DNA from: a virus
Direction: 5' to 3' (one strand)
DNA: 39,349 nt
Virus record (IMG/VR): IMGVR_UViG_3300017813_000001
Location: 1-39,349 of that record
Position 1 is the stretch's first letter. Every line of letters begins with the position of its first letter. Below, piece by piece: positions 1 through 7,927 of the stretch. The notes beneath the pieces were generated by a model. The model worked only from the letters and a program-made list of their open reading frames with translations, was not told the DNA's origin and did not search any database. Both the position numbers and the translations under genes were made by a program.

Positions 1-14
1 GTAAATATTTATCG

Positions 15-1394
15 CTATCTTTCGGCAGCGGGTACTGGCTTTAGTGGACTTCTCAAGTACATCACGGACGGCACATACAGAGTGTTCAGCGCGTAACTGC
101 GTGACTTCAGCATCTGATTGATGTTCGTTCCTGGAACAACCGCGCCAACACTCGCGTTGAAGAAGATGGGTTTCGCGCCTATTGACTGGATGTAGCTGAG
201 TAGATACGCAATTTGCGCCTGAAAAAGCTGGTTAGGCATGTCCTGGTAGTAATCATTTGTTCCGACCATGACCCACACGTAATCCGGCTTTTCCCTCACT
301 ACATCCTTGAAGAAGCGGGCTACGAGCTGATCGGAGCGGTTCCCAGGCACGCCCACTGTCACAACAACAGAATTATTCAGCCGTTCGGTTAGGCGGTCCT
401 TAATGCCTCCACCAGGTGCGAACCAGCTATCGCCAAGCATTACGTGCTTACCTTGATTGTAATCCTCGGCTGGAGACAGGGCGTGATAGTTGGTGACCGA
501 CCCAGGGTAAAAGACTGCGTCACCGGACGTAGGGACGGTGATCTTTACCCGCACCTTACTGCCGGCCATCACCGTATAGGGGATGTCTTGGGAGACGATC
601 GTGTTATCGCGGTTAACCCGGACCTTGGCCACCTCGATCACTTCACCAGTCTGGCGCAGCTCGGTAACAGAAATATCCAGCTCGGCGGACTGCTGACCCG
701 CATGGGTACCCGGATTGATCACCACATTGGTGACCATGTTTTCGAACCGGGCGACCTCCGGCCTTGTGGCGACACCGCCGCCAGCGACCCGGACATGCAC
801 GGCGATCCCCAGGCCATCATCCATCTGCCCACCGACGTCGGCATAGCCTGCCGTTGGGATGGTCTGCACCTGGGCGCCATTAATAGGCTCCCATCCTGAT
901 GCAACCTTGAACTTTGAGGCCTCTCGCAGCATCGGGCGCGTTGCGAGCTGACGTAATGCGTCGTCCACCACGCACGCATAGCCATATTTGTTGCCGTGAG
1001 CATCATTGTTATAAAAGTTGTAGACCTTCCCGCCGGAGGCAATGGGTGCTGGCAATGGTCGATCAATGCGAAGAGACTTTCCTTCCTCAATGGCTTTGAT
1101 CACCACCGGGTAATAGGTCTTGTCCTGGGATTCATAGCAGGCCAGTTGCCCACGGATGAATCCGGCGGTGCTTGAAACCGGAATGGTGAAGGAACCAGCA
1201 GATACCGTCGCATTGGCCGAAGCCTCAACCACGCCGCCAGTCTCAACTGGATACCAACCGACGCCGGAAAGAGTGCCGAAGTGAAGATCAATAAACGCAG
1301 GATTCTTTTCATCTCCGTATGTTGGCGCCATAAACGCCAACAAAAATGAATAGACCGTCGATAGGAGAAGCGGGCGCATGCAGGGTAAATCCAT
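15..1394 (-). CDS. Secreted SGNH/GDSL-like hydrolase, paralog of the adjacent tail fibre
   Basis: 459 aa from the chosen ATG at 1394, which has AGGGG nine bases upstream; an ATG six codons earlier (1412) has no good ribosome site. Residues 1-27 look like a signal peptide: a short n-region with Arg, hydrophobic LLLSTVYSFLLAFMA, then a polar PTYG-DEK boundary. The rest aligns by eye with the C-terminal half of the upstream 704-aa fibre (shared IDLHFGTL, NFY-DDAHGNKYG, DDALRQL, GDSWF, GVPGNR, VWVMVGTNDYY). SGNH blocks I (GDSW), II (GVPGNR) and III (GTND) are present, but no D-x-x-H block V is seen and there is no His after GTND. It lacks the last ~100 residues of its paralog. It is the last gene of the late operon in view. 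Inferred role: an exported or virion carbohydrate esterase, possibly altering host surface sugars. Confidence 0.7.
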   Translation of the reverse strand: MDLPCMRPLLLSTVYSFLLAFMAPTYGDEKNPAFIDLHFGTLSGVGWYPVETGGVVEASANATVSAGSFTIPVSSTAGFIRGQLACYESQDKTYYPVVIKAIEEGKSLRIDRPLPAPIASGGKVYNFYNNDAHGNKYGYACVVDDALRQLATRPMLREASKFKVASGWEPINGAQVQTIPTAGYADVGGQMDDGLGIAVHVRVAGGGVATRPEVARFENMVTNVVINPGTHAGQQSAELDISVTELRQTGEVIEVAKVRVNRDNTIVSQDIPYTVMAGSKVRVKITVPTSGDAVFYPGSVTNYHALSPAEDYNQGKHVMLGDSWFAPGGGIKDRLTERLNNSVVVTVGVPGNRSDQLVARFFKDVVREKPDYVWVMVGTNDYYQDMPNQLFQAQIAYLLSYIQSIGAKPIFFNASVGAVVPGTNINQMLKSRSYALNTLYVPSVMYLRSPLKPVPAAER

Positions 1395-1429
1395 CCGTAA
1401 ATTCCCCTGCATTGTGTCACATGTTGACC

Positions 1430-3544
1430 TTACACCAGAGACTGTTGCCAGCAGATATCAGCAAGAATTGTCGCGGGCACCGGAGTGCCGGTAGTATTTG
1501 TCACCCGGAGCGTAGGGAATCTGAGCGCGGTGTCTACCCTGGGTGCTAACCCGTCTTTATGAGGACCGACCCCGGCCCAAGTAGTCACATCGACTGTTGA
1601 TGCCCCGTCTGCAGTCGATGAGTAACCGAGGCTCAAGTTAAGGCCGCTGTTGGAAACGGTCATAAACCTAGCTACTGCCGGGGTTCGCGTGTAGCCGGGG
1701 CATACGCCTATTACAATAGTTGCCCCCGCCGCGACGGTAATGATCTGTGAGAAGGCCGCGTTTCGCGTCACCGCCCCGGCACCATTTGGCGCTATTTCCT
1801 GACCAGCATAACGGATGTTCGCCGCGTAGCTTCTCGACTTAGTAAGCTGTTCTGGCGTATAGCTTATTGCCCCAACCGTAGCATTAAAAAATATCGGCTG
1901 AGCACCAATACTTTGAATAAGCATTCTCAGCTGGTGTATCTGTTGCTCAAAATCAGTATTGCTTACATTTGCGTAATAGTCATTGGTTCCAACCATAACC
2001 CAGACATAGTCAGGATTTTGTGGCGCTACGTCTAATGCGAACCTACTGATGAGCTGTGAGGCTCTATTGCCTGGAACGCCAGCACTTATAACAGTTGCCT
2101 TGTTGAGCCTAGATATAAGTCGGTTATGGAAGTCGCCTCCACTAGTAAACCAGCTATCTCCTAAAAGTACATGCTTTCCTCGGTTTAGGTTATTAAGGTA
2201 ACCGCTCACCCTATTATGCTGCATGGCGCCGATCCAAAATCTCCACGGCCCGGAATTTGGTGAGGTTATTAGAACCTTAACCATGCTGCCAGGTCTCAAC
2301 GTGTACCTTGCTTTAAAAGACCTTGCGGACCCATACGAATTTACAATTTGATTGAATACAATGGTTTCTAGATTTCCGCCGCTGGTAACTTCAATAATAC
2401 TGATATTTAGAAACCCAGTAAAATTCCCGTCACGAATGCCGGGATTTAGATAGATCACGGTTTCATAGTCACCTCCGATAAGGCTAACAAGCGAGGACTC
2501 AGCGCCTGCGCCGACTGCCGAGCTCTGCACCAACACCCCCCTTTCGCCAATAAGTCCTGCACCAGGGTTATCATAAGATGTCGTAGTGAGTGCGGTAAGC
2601 GTTGCGCCAGATACCGCTGACCAAACAGCCGCATCCTTCGCGTGATATTCAGTTCTGAATAGCCTGGCAGAAATAAGCTGACGAAGGGCGTCATCTGCGA
2701 CGGCATTGAATCCGTATTTATTGCCGTGTGCATCATCCCTGTAAAAATTATAGAGCTTTGACCCTACTGATACTTCCTTAGGCAATGGAGCAGACATTGT
2801 AAGAGTTGCGGTGCCTATCAACTTTATAACAGATGTATAATACTGGTCATCGACCGCAAGGTAGGAAATAAGCTGGCCAGGATACAGTCCTGTCGCGTTA
2901 TTTACCGTTATAGTATTTACGGTTGAGCCTGTCACCGTTTTTTCAACAATTAGCCCCGGCTCTGATCCAGTCCATCCAACTCCTTGAAGGGTGCCGAAGT
3001 GCAGATCAATCACTGCTGGTTCTAGTGAGTTGCTGTAGGTTCTATCAGTGATAGATTTTATGTCTGCGGTCTTTTGATCAACGCTTGACGATAATGCGGC
3101 AAATGCTTGCTCGATGTTTCCCTGTGTTCCAGCTCCTACGTATTTCCAGCCGTCTGGCGATGCGAGAATTTGGCGCAATGAAACGTCGCCAACGGCCTGC
3201 AGTTTCGGCGAATCTGTAGCCCAGGTACCGGTTAGCGTGAGAGGGAGGTCAGACGCATTCATGACCCGGTATAGCTCACCACTGCGCTGCACCAGTTGAG
3301 TCTGCCGAGAAACGACCACACCAGGGCCATAGGCCAAATAGACAGACTCATAACCCTGAGCTGTGAGGTAATCGGTCACCTGCTTCATGATGCCCTGCCA
3401 CGACCGCAGAGGCACGCCGAGACGGCTAAGGTACTCGCTCAGCGGGCCATTCATCAGCTTGTCGAGGATCTGAACGTTATCGATCAAATCTCGCGGGTCA
3501 GTAGAACCATTCGGCTCGACAGGATTTCCGGTGTTATAGGCCAT
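1430..3544 (-). CDS. Tail fibre/spike protein with SGNH-hydrolase domain
   Basis: 704 aa; ATG at 3544 preceded by GGGGA at good spacing. Residues 1 to about 165 look like a virion-attachment region ('NPVEPNGSTDPRDLIDNVQILDK' style N-terminus, as in many Pseudomonas phage fibres), followed by a short heptad-like linker. From about 175 it matches the neighbouring 459-aa secreted protein: a beta-rich domain, then SGNH blocks GDSW, GVPGNR and GTND. The last ~100 residues form an extra beta-rich domain absent from the paralog. Known families: SGNH/GDSL domains on phage fibres deacetylate capsule or O-antigen. No canonical D-x-x-H block V is obvious, so activity is inferred, not shown. A terminator lies just upstream, so expression may be partly uncoupled from the J gene. 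Confidence 0.75.
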   Translation of the reverse strand: MAYNTGNPVEPNGSTDPRDLIDNVQILDKLMNGPLSEYLSRLGVPLRSWQGIMKQVTDYLTAQGYESVYLAYGPGVVVSRQTQLVQRSGELYRVMNASDLPLTLTGTWATDSPKLQAVGDVSLRQILASPDGWKYVGAGTQGNIEQAFAALSSSVDQKTADIKSITDRTYSNSLEPAVIDLHFGTLQGVGWTGSEPGLIVEKTVTGSTVNTITVNNATGLYPGQLISYLAVDDQYYTSVIKLIGTATLTMSAPLPKEVSVGSKLYNFYRDDAHGNKYGFNAVADDALRQLISARLFRTEYHAKDAAVWSAVSGATLTALTTTSYDNPGAGLIGERGVLVQSSAVGAGAESSLVSLIGGDYETVIYLNPGIRDGNFTGFLNISIIEVTSGGNLETIVFNQIVNSYGSARSFKARYTLRPGSMVKVLITSPNSGPWRFWIGAMQHNRVSGYLNNLNRGKHVLLGDSWFTSGGDFHNRLISRLNKATVISAGVPGNRASQLISRFALDVAPQNPDYVWVMVGTNDYYANVSNTDFEQQIHQLRMLIQSIGAQPIFFNATVGAISYTPEQLTKSRSYAANIRYAGQEIAPNGAGAVTRNAAFSQIITVAAGATIVIGVCPGYTRTPAVARFMTVSNSGLNLSLGYSSTADGASTVDVTTWAGVGPHKDGLAPRVDTALRFPTLRVTNTTGTPVPATILADICWQQSLV

Positions 3545-3559
3545 GGTTTTCCCCGAGGC

Positions 3560-3587
3560 AAAAAAAAGCCCGCTCAGTGGCGGGCTT
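3560..3587 (-). terminator. Rho-independent terminator after the J gene
   Basis: On the minus strand AAGCCCGC, a six-base loop, GCGGGCTT and then a run of T. It sits between the J-type tip gene (stop at 3602) and the fibre start (3544), so it should lower fibre expression relative to the tail genes or mark a module boundary. The same stem is used by the terminator at 33224-33249. Confidence 0.8.
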
Positions 3588-3601
3588 ATAAGGTTTGGTG
3601 T

Positions 3602-6600
3602 TTACGCCGCAGCGGGCGGGTAGTTGTCGTCGTCTGCATAGAAAGCAGGCGAGTACTCAGTAGCGGTTACAGCGCAGGACCCGTCCTGATTCGGGGCGAT
3701 TTCGGTAATCATTGCTGGGTAGCCGACTTGCTCGCTTGGCCCGAACAGGAATCGCGCGGGCTCAATGCTAAGGTCGGTGACTATGTCGAAGTCAATTGCG
3801 GTGAGCGGGACAAGCACCTGGTGAAATCCGGCTTCCTGCGGAGCAAACAAGCTGGTGACCGTGCCGTCGTGACGGCGAACCACGGCGCGTGGCGCGACCA
3901 TCGTCCAGTCCATCTGCTCACTGAGGGTGAGCAAATACATCTCTCCCACTTGCTCGACCTCCATGATCAGGGCGCTGCTCGTGGTATTGGGTATGTCGTC
4001 GGCCAGCGTTACGTGGTCGATGTCGTCGAACACCAGAGCATCCATTTCCGTGTCGACGGTATAGCCCCAGCGGGAGAACTGGTATTTGCGCAGCTGCCTC
4101 ATCCCTATGCGCCAGGCCCTGGTTCGGTCAGAAACACCGTCCAGTTGAATCTTGTCGACCTTGAGCCCAAGGCTTCCAGGAAGCCGGCATTGCACAGTCT
4201 CCTTTCGGTTGGTGTATTGGTCGATGTATTCGACATCTACCCCGTCGAAGTCGTCAGGGCTTGGCGCAGTGAAGCTGGCCGTCAGCTCGCTGGTCATCTC
4301 GTGCGGCGTGATCACCCCGCGCGGTGGCTGAACGCCTTCACGCTTGACGCTGAGCAATCCGTTGCCACTCGAAAGGTGAGACATCCCGGCAGTGAAAATC
4401 CCCTGCAGCACCTCTCGTACTGCTGCTGGCTTCTCATGCGACATGTCATAGAGCTCGCTGCGCGGCGTCCAATAGTCCTGGTCGACCGAATTCAAAGCGT
4501 CCATATCAATGAGAGATTCATCAATCCCAAGGCTCTGGCACACGTGCAGGGCCGCGCCCTTGATTGAGCGCGCCGGCGCATTATCGTAGATCCGAGTCGG
4601 CACGCAGTTGATCTGCCGTTCGGACTGGGCGCTGAGACGGTCACCGCCACGGATATCCATGGTGATGACGGTGATGCCCTCATAGGAGCCGGGGTCAGGA
4701 AGCAGGGTGCGCAATCCATACCACTGGATGGCGTCCCGCGCTTGGCCGCCCTCGACAGGCTGAACACGCCTCATCTGAAATTCAGGCCGTAGCGGATATG
4801 GGAAAACGACGCGGTGAGTGAACCCGATCTGGTCCGGGGTCGCCTCGGTGTATGCGTGCGTGATCGTGTTCCATGCGCCGCCCACCACCGAATCTCTCCA
4901 GCGCACCTCGATAGACTTGGTGGACATCTTGATATTGCCGGATTTGCTGTAGTAGCAAAGCCCCTGGCTGAAGAAGACATCATATTCAGCCTCGGTCGCC
5001 AGCTCATATTCGGGACAACCCATGAACGAGCCGATCCAGTTTGCTGCCCCGCCGCTACCAGACATTGAAAAGTCCAGGAGAGTTCTCGCTGTGAATCCGG
5101 CCCAGGCATTGTCGACCACACCCGCGTCAGTGATTCGCTTGACAGTGGCGGTTAGGCCGGAAACGGAGACGATCTGGAATCTGTAGCCACGGTAAGCAAG
5201 GGACAGCCGCTGCTGCCCAGCAGCGATGCCGGAGAAAGGCGTACCGTTGTCAAAGCTGAGGGTGATGCTCGCAAGCTGCTCAGGCGTACCGCCGGTGGAT
5301 GCCGTCCCGACTATATAGGTTGGACCAGAGCCGAAAATCGGTACTGGCGCACTGGTCTGCGAGATCGCCCCACCTTTGTAGGGGCTCAGCGGCTCGACCA
5401 GGCGAACCCTGCCAGAGCTGTCCTGCGCCACAAGCCCGGTGCCGGAAAGCTGAGATGAGATCGTCGACACCAGGCCGCTCATGTTCACATAGTTGGTATT
5501 CAGGGAAACGGTCTTGGTGATGCCCTGGAAGGTTACGGACCAGACCACTGCGCTCGAGGTGAAGTCATAAGTGGATGGTGCGGCGCTGCCAGTCACCATG
5601 GATGGCGAACCGCCAATACCTGGCACAGGCGCAACATATGGCGCCACGCTGGCCACCACCAGATCAATCTCGGAGTCACTGCCCAGCGTCACCTTCATGC
5701 CCACAAAAGGTGCCAGATCAGAGAGTGCTCCTGCGATTCGGCTGTACGCTCCCGCGGTCGTCACAGTGAAGGTGTCGGGGGTTACTAGACGAACGACGGT
5801 TCCTGCGGCCCACGCCTCTGGAAAGCGTGGATTGTTGCCAAGCAGCGATACGGTGCTGCCGCTGATAAGCATGGAATCCGCCAAGGCTACTGACTCAGCA
5901 GGCGCTGTACTGGACAGGTCCAGGCCGGCGGTGCCTGCGTTGGTTCCACCCACCTCCGTGGCTGGGTACCAGTTCCGTGCACGAGGGTCGCCCGAAAGCG
6001 ATGCTCCAGGCTCGTAGACGGTGTAGTTGAGGTCAGACCCAAACGCCGGGAAAGGAGTGTCACCCACCTTCCACGAGCTTGGCGGTATGGCGAGCCGACC
6101 CCTGCCAACTGACATAGCCAGGGTCGTGACCATCTTCCTTTTGTCGACGAACCTGGACACTGGCGGCACGAGCAGGTCGGGATAGACCTTGGCCATGCCC
6201 AGCACCTCGCGGATAGGCGAGTTCAGCTTGGCATGGTTGCCAGTAGCTGTAGCTGCGTCCAGATCATCGCCCTGCTGCTGCTTGGCGGCCTTTGCCTTTG
6301 GCATGGTCAGGATCATAACAATCGAGATTGCCGCCAGGGCCACAGCTGCCCAGGCGGCCGCTGCTGCCCCCACAGCGCGAGCCTCCGGGAAAATTTTCAC
6401 GTCTGTGTCGACATCAATAACGGTCAACGGCCACTCAGAAACAGGAACTACGACACCCTCTACCTCAATGCAGATGGGATGAACCGCGTCAATTTCGAAG
6501 CCCTTTGCGTTCTCAGACAGCCACCCAGCCAGGGTTGTCTGCTCTTTGACGTGATGGCTTTCCAGCGGCAAACAGTCGCCCTCTTTGACGCCAATTCGGG

Positions 6601-6619
6601 ATGGGTAGATCTCGATCAC
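3602..6619 (-). CDS. Tail tip protein J (host specificity, TipJ-like), probable I-J fusion
   Basis: 1005 aa from a GTG at 6619 whose GTGA overlaps the stop of the NlpC gene; GGAG lies eight bases upstream. An earlier ATG in frame (6673) lies inside the NlpC gene with no ribosome site. Residues 1-75 look like a beta-grasp domain, followed at about 80-105 by a strongly hydrophobic Ala-rich stretch (AAAAAWAAVALAAISIVMILTM), the layout of lambda gpI. Then come the long J-type domains, including 'LNSPIREVLG', 'RVVFPYPLRPEFQMRRVQP' and a tip module with 'DIRGGDRLSAQSERQINC'. Role: distal tail tip, receptor contact and baseplate-like hub. Order DUF1833 - NlpC - J is typical of this tail module. Confidence 0.9.
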   Translation of the reverse strand: MIEIYPSRIGVKEGDCLPLESHHVKEQTTLAGWLSENAKGFEIDAVHPICIEVEGVVVPVSEWPLTVIDVDTDVKIFPEARAVGAAAAAWAAVALAAISIVMILTMPKAKAAKQQQGDDLDAATATGNHAKLNSPIREVLGMAKVYPDLLVPPVSRFVDKRKMVTTLAMSVGRGRLAIPPSSWKVGDTPFPAFGSDLNYTVYEPGASLSGDPRARNWYPATEVGGTNAGTAGLDLSSTAPAESVALADSMLISGSTVSLLGNNPRFPEAWAAGTVVRLVTPDTFTVTTAGAYSRIAGALSDLAPFVGMKVTLGSDSEIDLVVASVAPYVAPVPGIGGSPSMVTGSAAPSTYDFTSSAVVWSVTFQGITKTVSLNTNYVNMSGLVSTISSQLSGTGLVAQDSSGRVRLVEPLSPYKGGAISQTSAPVPIFGSGPTYIVGTASTGGTPEQLASITLSFDNGTPFSGIAAGQQRLSLAYRGYRFQIVSVSGLTATVKRITDAGVVDNAWAGFTARTLLDFSMSGSGGAANWIGSFMGCPEYELATEAEYDVFFSQGLCYYSKSGNIKMSTKSIEVRWRDSVVGGAWNTITHAYTEATPDQIGFTHRVVFPYPLRPEFQMRRVQPVEGGQARDAIQWYGLRTLLPDPGSYEGITVITMDIRGGDRLSAQSERQINCVPTRIYDNAPARSIKGAALHVCQSLGIDESLIDMDALNSVDQDYWTPRSELYDMSHEKPAAVREVLQGIFTAGMSHLSSGNGLLSVKREGVQPPRGVITPHEMTSELTASFTAPSPDDFDGVDVEYIDQYTNRKETVQCRLPGSLGLKVDKIQLDGVSDRTRAWRIGMRQLRKYQFSRWGYTVDTEMDALVFDDIDHVTLADDIPNTTSSALIMEVEQVGEMYLLTLSEQMDWTMVAPRAVVRRHDGTVTSLFAPQEAGFHQVLVPLTAIDFDIVTDLSIEPARFLFGPSEQVGYPAMITEIAPNQDGSCAVTATEYSPAFYADDDNYPPAAA

Positions 6620-6996
6620 TTGTAGTACTCCACCCGCACGAAGCGGCGCTTGAGCCTGTGCAGCGGCAGGCAAATGACGTTCTGTTTCTCGGTGATCTCA
6701 ACTGCCTCGAGCGAGGCGCCACAGCGGACCACAACGCCTACATGACGCATCTCGCTACCCTGGTAGAGAGCGATCAAGGCGCCCTCTTCTGGCTCGCACG
6801 GGGTGAGCGTCGGGAACCACCTCCCGGCAACCTCCACCATGGAGCCGTCGCCGGCCCGGATGTCAGCCCACTCAGGCCAGTCCGGCAGGCCAAGGTCGCG
6901 CCGGACCTCCAGGACCAGCCCGTAGCAGTCAACGAACGGCCACACTCTCCCGCCCTCGTGGTACTGGCCCGCGAGGTATTTGTTGTGATCGATCAT
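6616..6996 (-). CDS. NlpC/P60-type tail peptidase
   Basis: 126 aa; ATG at 6996 overlaps the preceding stop (TAATG), implying translational coupling; longer in-frame starts lie inside the DUF1833 gene. The catalytic Cys is in 'VDCYGLV' (C24) and the catalytic His in 'RHVGVVV' (H85), the arrangement of NlpC/P60 cysteine peptidases. Short single-domain form, as in tail modules where the lambda gpK function is split. Likely cuts peptidoglycan peptide bridges at tail-tip penetration, or acts in tail-tip assembly. Confidence 0.88.
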   Translation of the reverse strand: MIDHNKYLAGQYHEGGRVWPFVDCYGLVLEVRRDLGLPDWPEWADIRAGDGSMVEVAGRWFPTLTPCEPEEGALIALYQGSEMRHVGVVVRCGASLEAVEITEKQNVICLPLHRLKRRFVRVEYYK

Positions 6997-7478
6997 TATT
7001 GGTACCGCATGCCTGGGGCAAAATCGCCGGTGTAGTTGAACCGAAGCCAGAGGGTTTCGAGCAGGTTGAAGTAGCCGGCCACGATCTGAGCCTCGGTTGC
7101 CGTCACGGAACCGCTTTTGACCTTGTACCGCAGGATTTTCGACGGATAGGCCAGGTCGGTGCTGATGTACTCCCTGTACACCATGTTGATCTCGCGACGG
7201 TCTTTCAGTGCGGTACGCAGGAAACCAGAAACACTGCCGTCGATGTTGCACAACGCGAACTTTAGGTCTTGCTTGCCGTCGCTGCCGCGCTTTGGCAGAG
7301 CAATCGATATCCCGCAGGCGAGAAACGTTGCCAGTCCGCCAGTCTCAAGACCAACTTCCAAATCCTCGAACCCATCCGTGAGGAAGTGGTGGGCCACGCC
7401 GTCCGTGATCTCAAGGGTTCCATGGAGGATCTCCGTGCCACCGCTTGAATACAGCCGGTTCAGTACATAGCTCTTCAT
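6996..7478 (-). CDS. DUF1833-family minor tail protein
   Basis: 160 aa, starting 'MKSYVLNRLYSSGG', with the DUF1833 pattern of 'LNRLYASGG...LEI...DGFEDL...LETGG'. It overlaps its upstream neighbour by ATGA and its downstream neighbour by TAATG. Position just before NlpC and J corresponds to lambda gpL and suggests a tail-tip hub or distal tail component. Function of the family is known only from synteny. Confidence 0.78.
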   Translation of the reverse strand: MKSYVLNRLYSSGGTEILHGTLEITDGVAHHFLTDGFEDLEVGLETGGLATFLACGISIALPKRGSDGKQDLKFALCNIDGSVSGFLRTALKDRREINMVYREYISTDLAYPSKILRYKVKSGSVTATEAQIVAGYFNLLETLWLRFNYTGDFAPGMRYQ

Positions 7479-7927
7479 TGCGGCCAGTCCTTGTTTATCG
7501 CCAGGTCGAGAAGATTCATTCCTAGGATGTATTCAGGTGCGTAGACAGCCCAGCCACCGGTGAGGATTGGCCGCTCCCACAGCTGCAGCGTGGCGCTGAA
7601 AAGGAAGCGGTTTACACCGAACAGCGCCGGGCCTTCGTACATGTCCTTGAAATGAGCCTTGTATGGAAGAAGGCCCTGGGGTGTTCGTAGCTCCACCTCA
7701 AACCATTGAGACCCAGAGATCAGCACTTCCTCGAACCAGGCCTCAAAGGACTGAGCTTCCTGCTCGCTCATGTTCCAAGTGACTTTCACATCGGTTGGAA
7801 CAGATGAATACTTTCTTCGATACCTGGTGCGCCCGGTCTGCATGGCCGTGGACTTCATCGGGCTGACAGGGCTGAACCCGTAGCCGTCTCGCAACGGATA
7901 CGGCAGTTCCTTTGGGTACTGGATCAT
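7475..7927 (-). CDS. Minor tail protein (gpM-like position)
   Basis: 150 aa with 'MIQYPKELPYPLRDGYGFSPVSPM', a central 'QEAQSFEAWFEEVL' helix and a beta-rich C-terminus ending in an LQLWERP segment. The layout (input matching strands, a helix reading 'F-x-x-W/F', then edge strands) resembles lambda gpM-type distal tail proteins. ATGA overlaps on both sides place it firmly in the tail operon between the tape measure and DUF1833. No catalytic motif. Call rests mainly on synteny. Confidence 0.65.
   Translation of the reverse strand: MIQYPKELPYPLRDGYGFSPVSPMKSTAMQTGRTRYRRKYSSVPTDVKVTWNMSEQEAQSFEAWFEEVLISGSQWFEVELRTPQGLLPYKAHFKDMYEGPALFGVNRFLFSATLQLWERPILTGGWAVYAPEYILGMNLLDLAINKDWPQ

Noticed and set aside
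3296-4567. Plus-strand 423-codon frame opposite J
   Set aside because: Antisense to J, crosses a terminator and shows no recognisable protein character.
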